DNA of 64,000 nucleotides from DATHAP01 sp963762865 (lineage in GTDB: Bacteria; Actinomycetota; Actinomycetes; JACCUZ01), in the NCBI GenBank assembly GCA_963762865.1, contig CAVXNC010000014.1, forward strand, positions 124,001 to 188,000. Direction: 5' to 3'. Position 1 is the stretch's first letter; every line of letters starts with the position of its first letter. Below, piece after piece: positions 52,735 through 60,699 of this stretch. The notes under the pieces were generated by a model. The model saw only the letters and a list, made by a program, of their open reading frames with translations, searched no databases and was not told where the DNA came from. The position numbers and the translations under genes were made by a program.

Positions 52735-53835
52735 ATGGCCGCACCGAACCGCGCCGGCGTCCTGCACTGGACGGTGGCCGTCCCCGTGGCCGCAGCGCTG
52801 CTGCTCGCGCTCACCTGGGGGCGGGACCTCCCGCCTGCCGTGGTGGCGGTCGTCGCCGCCTTCCTCGGCGGCGCCGTCCTGGCCGCCGTGCACCACGCCG
52901 AGGTCGTCGCGCACAGGGTCGGTGAGCCGTTCGGCTCCCTCGTGCTCGCCGTCGCGGTCACCGTCATCGAGGTCGCCCTCATCGTGACGCTGATGGTCAG
53001 CGGCGGCCACAAGACCGAGACGCTGGCCCGCGACACGGTCTTCGCAGCGGTGATGATCACCTGCAACGGCATCGTCGGCCTCTGCCTGCTGGTCGCGGCC
53101 CTGCGCCGCCGGGTCGCGGTCTTCAACGCCGAGGGCACCGGCGGGGCCTTGGCGACGGTGACGACGCTCGCGACGCTGTCGATGGTGCTGCCGTCCTTCA
53201 CGACGTCGCTGCCGACCGCCGAGTTCTCGGCCCCGCAGCTGGCCTTCGCGGCGGTCGCGTCGCTGTGTCTCTACGGGCTCTTCGTGGCCGTGCAGACCGT
53301 CCGGCACCGCGACTACTTCCTGCCGGTCACCTCGGCCGGCGACCTCGTCGGCGTGGAGGAGCACGCCGACCCGCCGACCGACCGCCAGGCGATGGTCAGC
53401 CTGGGCCTGCTGGTCGTGGCACTGGTCGCCGTGGTCGGCGACGCGAAGGCGGTGTCGCCGGCGATCGAGAGCGGGGTCGACGCTGCCGGCCTCCCGCAGG
53501 CGGTGGTCGGCGTGGTCATCGCACTCCTCGTGCTGCTGCCCGAGTCGGTGGCCGCGGTCCGGGCCGCCCGCCGGGACCGGGTGCAGACCAGCCTCAACCT
53601 CGGCCTCGGGTCGGCGATGGCGAGCATCGGGCTCACGATCCCGACCATCGCGATCGCCTCGATCTGGCTGGACGGGCCACTGGTCCTCGGCCTCGGCCCG
53701 GTCGAGATGGTGCTGCTCGCGCTCACCGTGGTCGTCGGCACCCTCACGGTGGTGCCTGGCCGGGCCACAATGCTGCAGGGGGGCGTGCACCTGGCGATCT
53801 TCGGCGGCTTCCTCTTCCTGGCCGTGAGCCCCTGA
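52735..53835 (+). CDS. chaA: Ca2+/H+ antiporter (ChaA/CaxA family)
   Basis: 366 residues, 11 or so helices in two repeats. The first repeat has VGEPFGSLVLAVAVTVIEVA, the second LPESVAAVRAARRDRVQTSLN and NLGLGSAMASIGLTIPTIAI, the acidic repeat motifs of cation/proton antiporters. It exports Ca2+ or K+/Na+ in exchange for protons. ATG 52735 has GGGAGA upstream; an in-frame GTG at 52702 lies inside the palindrome and is less likely. Confidence 0.9.
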   Translation: MAAPNRAGVLHWTVAVPVAAALLLALTWGRDLPPAVVAVVAAFLGGAVLAAVHHAEVVAHRVGEPFGSLVLAVAVTVIEVALIVTLMVSGGHKTETLARDTVFAAVMITCNGIVGLCLLVAALRRRVAVFNAEGTGGALATVTTLATLSMVLPSFTTSLPTAEFSAPQLAFAAVASLCLYGLFVAVQTVRHRDYFLPVTSAGDLVGVEEHADPPTDRQAMVSLGLLVVALVAVVGDAKAVSPAIESGVDAAGLPQAVVGVVIALLVLLPESVAAVRAARRDRVQTSLNLGLGSAMASIGLTIPTIAIASIWLDGPLVLGLGPVEMVLLALTVVVGTLTVVPGRATMLQGGVHLAIFGGFLFLAVSP

Positions 53836-53891
53836 CCGCCTGCGACGAACCTGCTCTTGCCAGTCCGTTGCGGCAGGCCGACAGTGATCTC

Positions 53892-54461
53892 GTGACGACC
53901 GCGGCGGCACCGGGCCGCACCAGCGCCGCCAGCCGCAACGCGGCCCTGCTCGTCCTGGTCGGCGCCGCCGTGGCGGTCGTCGTCGGCGTCTACGCGTCCG
54001 TGCACCAGCCGGCGGGTCGGCCCTTCGCCACCCTCGGCTTCTCGGGGATGCTGCAGATGAAGGCGTGGCTGACCTGCGCAGCCGCAGCGCTCCTGGTCGT
54101 CCAGCTGCTCACCGCGCTGTGGATGTGGGGCCGGCTGCCCGGCGCCGGGCGGGCGCCCGCGTGGGCCCCCCAGGCGCACCGCTTCAGCGGGGCGCTCGCC
54201 TTCGCCGTCACGCTGCCGGTCGCCCTGCACTGCATGTGGGCTCTCGGCTTCGCCTCGGGGAGCCCGCGGGTCCTGCTGCACGGTCTCGCCGGGTGCGCGT
54301 TCTACGGCGCGTACGCCGCGAAGATGCTCGGCCTCCGCCTCCGGGGGCTGCCCGGCTGGGCACTGCCGGTGCTCGGCGGAGCGGTGCTGACGACCCTCGT
54401 CCTGGTGTGGCTGACGTCGGCGCTGTGGTTCTTCACCCGGTCCGGGATCCCGCTCACATGA
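53892..54461 (+). CDS. DUF6529-like membrane protein
   Basis: 189 residues with five or so helices: NAALLVLVGAAVAVVVGVYA, MLQMKAWLTCAAAALLVVQL, FSGALAFAVTLPVALHCMWAL, VLLHGLAGCAFYGAYAAKML, and a last helix near LVLVWLTSALWFF. Histidines within helices (ALHCMW; VLLHGL) could bind heme. It precedes a Rieske protein by 10 bases, a recurrent pairing in actinobacteria, which suggests an electron-transfer role. Evidence is positional. Confidence 0.75.
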   Translation: MTTAAAPGRTSAASRNAALLVLVGAAVAVVVGVYASVHQPAGRPFATLGFSGMLQMKAWLTCAAAALLVVQLLTALWMWGRLPGAGRAPAWAPQAHRFSGALAFAVTLPVALHCMWALGFASGSPRVLLHGLAGCAFYGAYAAKMLGLRLRGLPGWALPVLGGAVLTTLVLVWLTSALWFFTRSGIPLT

Positions 54462-54471
54462 GGAGCCGTCG

Positions 54472-54933
54472 ATGAGCGCGCCGGTGACCCGCCGGTCGGT
54501 CCTCAACGGGACAGCGGTCGTCGCCCTCGGGGCGGTGGCCGGTTACCTCGTCACCCGGCGCAGCGACGCCGTGCAGGCGGCCACCACGTCCGGGGCCAAC
54601 GGCTACGGTCCGGCTGCCGGCGGGGACGCGTCGGGTGCCGCCGAGCCGGTCGCCCAGGTCGCGGACCTGCCCGACGGCGGCGGGCTCGTCCTCGACGAGC
54701 AGCACGTCGTCCTGGTGCGCGAGGGCGACCAGGTCCACGGCTTGTCGGCGACCTGCACGCACCAGGGCTGCACGGTCGGCCCGGTCGCGGACGGCCAGAT
54801 CACCTGCCCCTGCCACGGCAGCGTCTTCGACGCGGCCACCGGCGACGTCATCACCGGCCCCGCGAGCAGCCCGTTGTCCGCCGTGCCGGTCGAGGTGCGC
54901 GACGGCGCCGTCTACCTGGCCGGCGGTGGCTGA
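54472..54933 (+). CDS. Rieske [2Fe-2S] protein
   Basis: 153 residues. The N-terminus has a Tat-like signal (TRRSVLNGTAVVALGAVAG), then a Thr/Gly/Ala linker. The cluster ligands are in CTHQGC and CPCHGS, with a final GPASSPLSAVPVEV that matches Rieske folds. AGGAG precedes ATG 54472. It is probably membrane-anchored or exported, accepting electrons from the DUF6529 membrane partner; the downstream acceptor is unknown. Confidence 0.9.
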   Translation: MSAPVTRRSVLNGTAVVALGAVAGYLVTRRSDAVQAATTSGANGYGPAAGGDASGAAEPVAQVADLPDGGGLVLDEQHVVLVREGDQVHGLSATCTHQGCTVGPVADGQITCPCHGSVFDAATGDVITGPASSPLSAVPVEVRDGAVYLAGGG

Positions 54934-55015
54934 GTTGCGCTGGCGCTCGGTCCCCACGCTGCTGTGGCTGCTCGCCCTCGGGCTCGCCCTCGGGGCCCTC
55001 GTCGCGCTCGGATGA
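54926..55015 (+). CDS. 29-residue single-span membrane peptide (possible)
   Basis: GTG 54926 overlaps the Rieske stop by 8 bases and encodes VAELRWRSVPTLLWLLALGL followed by nine more mostly hydrophobic residues. One transmembrane helix fills most of the peptide. It could be a small subunit of the Rieske/DUF6529 pair. Ribosome binding would be coupled to the Rieske gene. Small size means coding potential is uncertain. Confidence 0.35.
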   Translation: MAELRWRSVPTLLWLLALGLALGALVALG

Positions 55016-55060
55016 TGCCCGGACGGAACAAATACCGACGATGATCGCGCTGTCACCTGG

Positions 55061-56332
55061 GTGACCACGCCCAGGACGGTGCAGCGCACCTATCTGACGC
55101 TGGTCATGCTCACGACCCTGTCGGCATCGCTGATCTGGGGCATCAACACCCTCTTCCTCCTCGACGCCGGCCTGAACAACCTCGAGGCCTTCGCCGCCAA
55201 CGCGTTCTTCACGGCCGGGATGATGGTCTTCGAGGTGCCCACCGGGGTCGTCGCCGACCTGCGCGGTCGCCGGGTCTCCTTCCTCGTCGGCGCTCTGACC
55301 CTGATGGGCTCGACGCTGCTCTACGTCCTGCTGTGGCAGGTCCACGCGCCCTTCTGGGCGTGGGCGGTCGTGTCGGTGCTGCTGGGGCTCGGGTTCACGT
55401 TCTTCTCCGGCGCGATGGAGGCCTGGCTGGTCGACGCGCTGCACCACACCGGCTACACCGGCGAGCTGGACGCCGTGTTCGGCCGGGCCCAGGCGGTGGG
55501 TGGTGCCGCGATGCTCACCGGCTCGGTCCTCGGCGGCGTCATCGCACAGGCGACCAACCTCGGCGTCCCGTTCGTCGTCCGGGCGGTGCTGCTGGGGACG
55601 ACCTTCGTGCTGGCGTTCTTCCTGATGAAGGACATCGGCTTCACGCCGGTCCGCGGCAAGCGCCCTGGTCCGGAGGTGCGCCGGATCTTCCGGGAGTCGC
55701 TGACCTACGGCCTCGGCCGGCCGCCGGTCCGCTGGATGATGCTCACGTCACCCTTCGTGGGCGGTGTCTCGATCTACGTCTTCTACGCGATGCAGCCCTA
55801 CCTGCTGGAGCTCTACGGCGACGAGGGGGCCTACGGCATCGCCGGCCTCGCGGCCGCACTGGTCGCGGGCGCCAACATCGTCGGCGGCTTCCTGGCGCCC
55901 CGCCTGCGGCAGGCCTTCCGGCGGCGCACCTCCATGATCCTCACGACGACGGCGATCAGCGCCGGCGCTCTGCTGGTCGTCCCGCTCACCGACAGCTTCG
56001 CGCTCGTCGTCGCGCTGCTCGCGGTCTGGAGCCTCGCAGCGGCGGCCGAGATGCCGGTCCGGCAGACCTACCTCAACGCGCTGATCCCCTCCAAGCAGCG
56101 CGCCACCGTCCTGTCCTTCGACTCGCTGCTGAGCAGCACCGGCGGTGTGGTGCTGCAGCCCGGGCTCGGCCGGGTCGCCGACGTGTGGGGCTACCCGGCG
56201 ACCTTCGCCATCAGCGGCGTCTTCCAGGCGGCCGCGCTGCCCTTCATCCGGCTGGCGCAGCGGCTGTCGGTGCCCGAGGACTTCTCGAGGACGGCCACGC
56301 CGGTCCCGGCAGTCGCCGAGGAGTCGATGTGA
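55061..56332 (+). CDS. Major facilitator superfamily transporter
   Basis: 423 residues, 12 predicted helices. The MFS loop 2-3 motif appears as VPTGVVADLRGRRVSFLVGA, and the second half has MPVRQTYLNALIPSKQRATV and LQPGLGRVADVWGYPATFAI. It resembles drug- or sugar-efflux MFS proteins of actinobacteria. Substrate unknown. GTG 55061 has no strong ribosome-binding site, so leaderless or weak initiation is possible. Confidence 0.87.
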   Translation: MTTPRTVQRTYLTLVMLTTLSASLIWGINTLFLLDAGLNNLEAFAANAFFTAGMMVFEVPTGVVADLRGRRVSFLVGALTLMGSTLLYVLLWQVHAPFWAWAVVSVLLGLGFTFFSGAMEAWLVDALHHTGYTGELDAVFGRAQAVGGAAMLTGSVLGGVIAQATNLGVPFVVRAVLLGTTFVLAFFLMKDIGFTPVRGKRPGPEVRRIFRESLTYGLGRPPVRWMMLTSPFVGGVSIYVFYAMQPYLLELYGDEGAYGIAGLAAALVAGANIVGGFLAPRLRQAFRRRTSMILTTTAISAGALLVVPLTDSFALVVALLAVWSLAAAAEMPVRQTYLNALIPSKQRATVLSFDSLLSSTGGVVLQPGLGRVADVWGYPATFAISGVFQAAALPFIRLAQRLSVPEDFSRTATPVPAVAEESM

Positions 56333-56419
56333 GCCGGCTCGGGGTGCGGCCAGGGTCGACTCAGGGATCTGGAGGGGGTCGGCGCCGGATGCGGCTCCCC
56401 CGGCCACCCGGCCAGAGTC

Positions 56420-57388
56420 GTGATCGTGCGTACGACCGTCACGGCAACCCGACCACGCGCGGGCCGCGAGCTCGCCCTCCTGGCCGCGCTCTACGTCGCC
56501 TACAGCGCCGCCCGACTGCTCACCGACCCCGACCTCGGCGCGGCCACCGCCAACGCGCGGGACCTGCTGCACATCGAGTCGGTGCTGGGTCTCGACGTCG
56601 AGCGGTGGCTCAACCAGGGGCTCGGCCACCTGCCGGTGCTCGCCCTGGTCGCGAGCTACTGGTACTCGCTGCTGCACTACGTGGTGACACCGGCCGTGCT
56701 GGTCTGGGTCTACCGGGCGCACCCCGACCGCTACCGGGTCGCCCGCAACTCCCTCGTCATCGGCTCGGCGCTGGGGATCGCCGGCTTCGCGCTGCTGCCG
56801 ACGGCGCCACCGCGGATGCTGCCCGGCTACGTCGACACGCTGGCCTCGACAGCCGGCTCCGGTTGGTGGGGCTCCGACGCCAGCGCGCCTCGCGGCCTGG
56901 GAGGCCTGACCAACGAGCTGGCCGCGATGCCGTCACTGCACGTCGGTTGGGCGCTCTGGTGCGCCGTCGTGGTCTGGTGGTGCACCCGGGACGCCCGCAA
57001 CCGCCGTGGCGTCCGCGCCGTACGGCTGGCCGCGGCCGGCTACGCCGCCGGGACCACCCTCGTGGTGCTCGCGACGTCCAACCACTACGTGCTGGACGCC
57101 GTGGCGGGCGGCGCCGTGCTCGCCGTCGGCGCCGCCGTGGCGAGCGCGTTGCCGGTGCGCTCCACCGAGGGCCGGTGGCAGGCCGGGCAGCGCAGCAGCA
57201 CCCGGATGGAGCCGTCACTGGCGTTCTGGAGGCCGAGCAGGGCCGACCAGGACGCGAGGGACGTCCGATTGCAGTGGGGACAGTCGACGACGAACATGGC
57301 TGGCTCCGATCGCAGTGACACCTCGATGATGCCCCCAGCCACTGACACTCCGGGGCCCCGAGCCGCCACCGACGCTCTGGTCGGGTAG
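56420..57388 (+). CDS. PAP2-superfamily membrane protein (AUR1-like) with antisense tail
   Basis: 322 residues. The PAP2 motifs appear as LLPTAPPRMLPG, AAMPSLHVGWALW and SNHYVLDAVAGGA, the catalytic triplet of lipid phosphatases/phosphotransferases, and five or six helices precede them. In actinobacteria such proteins often build or dephosphorylate membrane lipids. After the last helix (about 57145) the frame continues 80 residues into hydrophilic sequence that runs antisense to a zinc-ribbon gene, so the natural end may be near 57150. Start GTG 56420 or 56426. Confidence 0.8.
   Translation: MIVRTTVTATRPRAGRELALLAALYVAYSAARLLTDPDLGAATANARDLLHIESVLGLDVERWLNQGLGHLPVLALVASYWYSLLHYVVTPAVLVWVYRAHPDRYRVARNSLVIGSALGIAGFALLPTAPPRMLPGYVDTLASTAGSGWWGSDASAPRGLGGLTNELAAMPSLHVGWALWCAVVVWWCTRDARNRRGVRAVRLAAAGYAAGTTLVVLATSNHYVLDAVAGGAVLAVGAAVASALPVRSTEGRWQAGQRSSTRMEPSLAFWRPSRADQDARDVRLQWGQSTTNMAGSDRSDTSMMPPATDTPGPRAATDALVG
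57085..57297 (-). CDS. Small zinc-ribbon protein
   Basis: 70 residues from ATG 57297, preceded by GGAG at 7 bases. CPHC (residues 6-9) and CPAC (residues 37-40) form a zinc-ribbon pair with the spacing of small actinobacterial ribbon proteins, and MFVVDCPHCNRTSLASWSAL is a typical start. The C-terminal 20 residues (ATAAPTASTAPPATASST) are low-complexity and may be read-through. It lies entirely antisense to the 3' part of the PAP2 frame and is divergent from the phosphatase gene. Confidence 0.65.
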   Translation of the reverse strand: MFVVDCPHCNRTSLASWSALLGLQNASDGSIRVLLRCPACHRPSVERTGNALATAAPTASTAPPATASST

Positions 57389-57400
57389 CCGGCCCGCTCC

Positions 57401-57479
57401 GGCCGCACGATGCCTCCACGCGCGGCCGCACGATGCCTCCGCGCGCGGCCGCACGATGCCTCCGCGCGCGGCCGCACGA
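57401..57479. repeat. 23-bp tandem repeat, about 3.4 copies
   Basis: Units GGCCGCACGATGCCTCC followed by (A/G)CGCGC begin at 57401, 57424 and 57447; a fourth partial copy starts at 57470. Copies two and three are identical; copy one differs by one base. It lies 23 bases before the phosphatase start and in the divergent gap with the zinc-ribbon gene, so copy number could affect expression. Confidence 0.9.
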
Positions 57480-57501
57480 CGGACTGGGAGGATGGCCGGC
57501 G

Positions 57502-58038
57502 ATGACCGATCGCGCCGCCCCCGCCCGCCCGTACCGGATCTGCTTCGTGTGCACCGGCAACATCTGCCGCTCCCCCATGGCCGAGGCCGTGATGCGCGGG
57601 CTGCTCGAGGAGGAGGGTCTCGACCACGCGGTCGAGGTCGACTCGGCCGGCACCACGTCGTGGCACGTCGGTGACCCCGCCGACCGGCGCGCCTTGACGG
57701 CGCTCCGCGACGGTGGCTACGACGGGTCGGCGCACCGGGCGCGCGCTTTCGAACGTTCCTGGCTGGCCGACCGCGACCTGGTCGTGGCGCTCGACGCCGG
57801 CCACCTCGACGAGCTGCGCGCCCTGGCCGGCGACGGCCCGCACGCACCCAAGGTCCGGCTGCTGCGCAGCTTCAGCGAGGGGCTCGACGAAGGCCGCGCG
57901 GATCTCGGGGACCTGGACGTCGCGGACCCCTACTACGGCTCGGCCGCCGACTTCGAGCGCGTCCTGGGGGAGGTCGAGGAGGGCTGCCGCGGCATCATCG
58001 CGACCCTGGTGCGCGACGGTGTCGTCCAGCCGGCCTGA
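57502..58038 (+). CDS. Low-molecular-weight protein tyrosine phosphatase
   Basis: 178 residues. The P-loop CTGNICRSP (C-x5-R) is near the N-terminus within YRICFVCTGNICRSPMAEA, and the general acid aspartate lies in DVADPYYGSAADFERV. It dephosphorylates protein phosphotyrosine or phosphoarginine, and in actinobacteria often relates to polysaccharide or stress signalling. GGGAGGA precedes ATG 57502. The kinase-like gene downstream overlaps by 20 bases. Confidence 0.93.
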   Translation: MTDRAAPARPYRICFVCTGNICRSPMAEAVMRGLLEEEGLDHAVEVDSAGTTSWHVGDPADRRALTALRDGGYDGSAHRARAFERSWLADRDLVVALDAGHLDELRALAGDGPHAPKVRLLRSFSEGLDEGRADLGDLDVADPYYGSAADFERVLGEVEEGCRGIIATLVRDGVVQPA

Positions 58039-58792
58039 CGAGCCCTACCGCAAGAGCCGGTCAGGGGCGCCGGACGGGTTCTTCGGCGTGGAGGCGGCCG
58101 GTCTTCGATGGCTCGCCGCGGCCGGCGGGGTGTCGGTGGTCGAGCCGCTCTCCGTCGGCGCGACGGAGATCCTCCTGCCGTACGTCCGGCAGCGACCGCC
58201 CACGCCGGCCGCCGCCGATGCCTTCGGCGCGGCACTCGCCCGCACCCACCGGGCCGGCGCGCCGCACCACGGCAGCCCGCCCGGCGACTGGTCCGGCGAC
58301 GGCTTCATCGCGACGCTGGCCCTTCCCCACACCGCGGTCGCGCTGGACGGCGAGTGGGGCCGGTTCTACGCCGACCTACGCCTGACGCCGTACGTCGCCG
58401 CGCTCGACGCGGACGGCAGACGAGCGGTCGACGCGGTCTGCGAGCGGCTGCATGACAGCGACCCGGCGTTCACCGGTCCGCCGGAGCCGCCCGCCCGGCT
58501 GCACGGGGACCTTTGGTCGGGCAACGTGCTGTGGGGCGGCGACGGCGCGGTGCTCGTCGACCCGGCCGCGCACGGCGGTCACCGCGAGACCGACCTGGCG
58601 ATGCTGGCGCTCTTCGGCCTGCCGCACCTGGACCGGGTGCTGGCCGCATACGACGAGGCCTACCCCCTGGCCGACGGATGGCGGGACCGCGTCGCACTGC
58701 ACCAGCTGCACCCGCTGCTCGTGCACGCCACCCTCTTCGGCGGCGGCTACGGCACCCGCGCCGCCGCGCTGGCCCGCCGGCTCGTCCCCTGA
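58019..58792 (+). CDS. Fructosamine-3-kinase-like protein
   Basis: 257 residues. PDGFFGVEAAGLRWLAAAGG is the FN3K start motif, RLHGDLWSGNVLW the catalytic loop, and LVDPAAHGGHRETDLAML the metal loop. FN3K enzymes phosphorylate ketosamines on glycated proteins or small molecules. GTG 58019 overlaps the phosphatase gene, the same partnership seen in other genomes (LMW-PTP plus FN3K), which suggests joint deglycation. The stop overlaps the convergent CoA-ligase gene by 46 bases. Confidence 0.88.
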   Translation: MSSSRPDEPYRKSRSGAPDGFFGVEAAGLRWLAAAGGVSVVEPLSVGATEILLPYVRQRPPTPAAADAFGAALARTHRAGAPHHGSPPGDWSGDGFIATLALPHTAVALDGEWGRFYADLRLTPYVAALDADGRRAVDAVCERLHDSDPAFTGPPEPPARLHGDLWSGNVLWGGDGAVLVDPAAHGGHRETDLAMLALFGLPHLDRVLAAYDEAYPLADGWRDRVALHQLHPLLVHATLFGGGYGTRAAALARRLVP

Positions 58793-60666
58793 CCGAGAAG
58801 GGCCGGGCGCAGCGACTCCAGGACCGCGGGATCCTCGATCGTGGAGGGCACCGCCTCGTCCCTGCCGTCGGCGATGGCGCGCATCGACCGGCGCAGGATC
58901 TTGCCCGACCGGGTCTTGGGCAGCGCGGGCACCACGTCGACGAGCCGGAAGGCCGCCACCGCGCCGATCTCGTCGCGCACCATCGTGACGAGCTCGCCCC
59001 GCAGCTCGTCGGGATCGATCCCGGAGCCCGCCTTGAGCACCACCAGGCCGTGCGGCACCTGACCCTTGAGGTCGTCGTGCACTCCGATGACCGCACACTC
59101 CGCGACGGCCGGGTGGCTCGCGACCACAGCCTCCATCGAGCCGGTCGAGAGCCGGTGCCCGGCGACATTGATCACGTCGTCGGTACGCCCCATCACGTAG
59201 ACGTAGCCGTCCTCGTCGACGTAGCCGCCGTCGCCGGTCAGGTAGTAGCCGTCGAAGGCACTCAGGTATGACGCGACGAACCGCTCGTCGTCGTTCCACA
59301 GCGTCATCAGGGCACCGGGCGGCAGCGGCAGGCTGATGCAGATCGCGCCTTCCACGCCGGCCCCGACCCGCTGCCCCGACGGGTCGAGCACCTGCACGTC
59401 CCAGCCCGGCACCGGCACGGTCGGCGACCCGGGCTTGATGGGCATCGGCTCGAGGCCGCGCAGGTTGGCAGCGATGGGCCAGCCGGTCTCCGTCTGCCAC
59501 CAGTGGTCGACGACCGGGATGCCGAGCCGCTCGCCGGCCCATTCCCAGGTGTTGGGGTCCAGCCGCTCACCGGCCAGGAAGAGCGTGTGCATCGACGACA
59601 CGTCGTGCCCGGCGAGCAGGGCTCCGTCGGGGTCCTCCTTCTTGACCGCGCGGAACGCCGTGGGCGCCGTGAAGAGCGCCCTGACGCCGTACTCCTCGAT
59701 GACGCGCCAGAAGGCACCCGCGTCCGGTGTGCCGACCGGCTTGCCCTCGTACAGCACGGTCGTGGCGCCCACGAGCAACGGCGCGTAGACGATGTAGGAG
59801 TGGCCGACGACCCAGCCGATGTCGGATGCGCTCCACCACACGTCGCCGGGACCGATGCCGTAGATGTTGGGCAGGCTCCACGCCAGCGCGACCGCGTGGC
59901 CACCGTTGTCGCGCACGACGCCCTTCGGCTTGGCCGTGGTGCCCGACGTGTAGAGGATGTAGAGCGGGTCGGACCCTGCCACCGTGACGCACTCCGCGGG
60001 AGCTGCACCGGCGACCAGCTCGGCCCAGTCGAGGTCGCGCGGCGTCGTCAGCGCGGCCGCGGCCTGCGGCCGCTGCAGGACCACCACGTGGTCCGGCTGA
60101 TGGGTCGCGAGGCTGAGTGCCTTGTCGAGCAAGGGCTTGTACTCGATCACCCGGCTGGCCTCGACGCCGCAGGACGCCGACACGACGACCTTCGGCTCGG
60201 CGTCGTCGATCCGCAGCGCAAGCTCTTGCGCCGCGAAGCCGCCGAACACCACGGAGTGCACGGCCCCGAGGCGGGCGCAGGCGAGCATCGCGACCACGGC
60301 TTCCGGCACCATCGGCAGATAGATGACGACGCGGTCGCCCTTGCCGACACCGAGCCCGGCGAGTGCGCCTGCGAACGTCGCCGTCTCGCCGAGCAGCTCG
60401 GTGTAGGAGTAGGTGCGCTTGGTCCCGGTGACCGGGCTGTCGTACACGAGCGCGAGCCGGTCACCGTTGCCGGCTGCGACGTGGCGGTCGAGCGCGTTCT
60501 CGCAGGTGTTCAGCTCCCCGTCGGGGAACCACCGGTAGAAGGGCGCGCCGCTGCGGTCCAGCACCGTCGTTGGTTCCTTGCGCCAGTCGATGGCCTCCGC
60601 GGCGACGCGCCAGAAGGCCTCCGGGTCGGCAAGGCTGCGGTCGTACGTCGCGCGGTAGCTCCCCAT
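58747..60666 (-). CDS. Acyl-CoA synthetase (propionyl-CoA synthetase-like)
   Basis: 639 residues of the ACS/PrpE family, activating acetate, propionate or similar acids to CoA thioesters. The AMP-binding loop reads LYILYTSGTTAKPKG, the motif YLTGDGGYVDEDGY and NVAGHRLSTGSMEAVV follow, and the catalytic lysine is in LPKTRSGKILRRSM. Start ATG 60666 has AGGA upstream; ATG 60690 is less likely. C-terminal 46 bases overlap the FN3K gene on the other strand. Propionate is the better guess from the PrpE-like pattern. Confidence 0.9.
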   Translation of the reverse strand: MGSYRATYDRSLADPEAFWRVAAEAIDWRKEPTTVLDRSGAPFYRWFPDGELNTCENALDRHVAAGNGDRLALVYDSPVTGTKRTYSYTELLGETATFAGALAGLGVGKGDRVVIYLPMVPEAVVAMLACARLGAVHSVVFGGFAAQELALRIDDAEPKVVVSASCGVEASRVIEYKPLLDKALSLATHQPDHVVVLQRPQAAAALTTPRDLDWAELVAGAAPAECVTVAGSDPLYILYTSGTTAKPKGVVRDNGGHAVALAWSLPNIYGIGPGDVWWSASDIGWVVGHSYIVYAPLLVGATTVLYEGKPVGTPDAGAFWRVIEEYGVRALFTAPTAFRAVKKEDPDGALLAGHDVSSMHTLFLAGERLDPNTWEWAGERLGIPVVDHWWQTETGWPIAANLRGLEPMPIKPGSPTVPVPGWDVQVLDPSGQRVGAGVEGAICISLPLPPGALMTLWNDDERFVASYLSAFDGYYLTGDGGYVDEDGYVYVMGRTDDVINVAGHRLSTGSMEAVVASHPAVAECAVIGVHDDLKGQVPHGLVVLKAGSGIDPDELRGELVTMVRDEIGAVAAFRLVDVVPALPKTRSGKILRRSMRAIADGRDEAVPSTIEDPAVLESLRPALLGQGTSRRASAAARVP

Positions 60667-60699
60667 GATCGCATCCTGCGCCCGCGGCATCGGTGCCCG

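Noticed and set aside
57401..57479. CRISPR array
   Set aside because: Direct repeats are contiguous with no spacers and no cas genes nearby.
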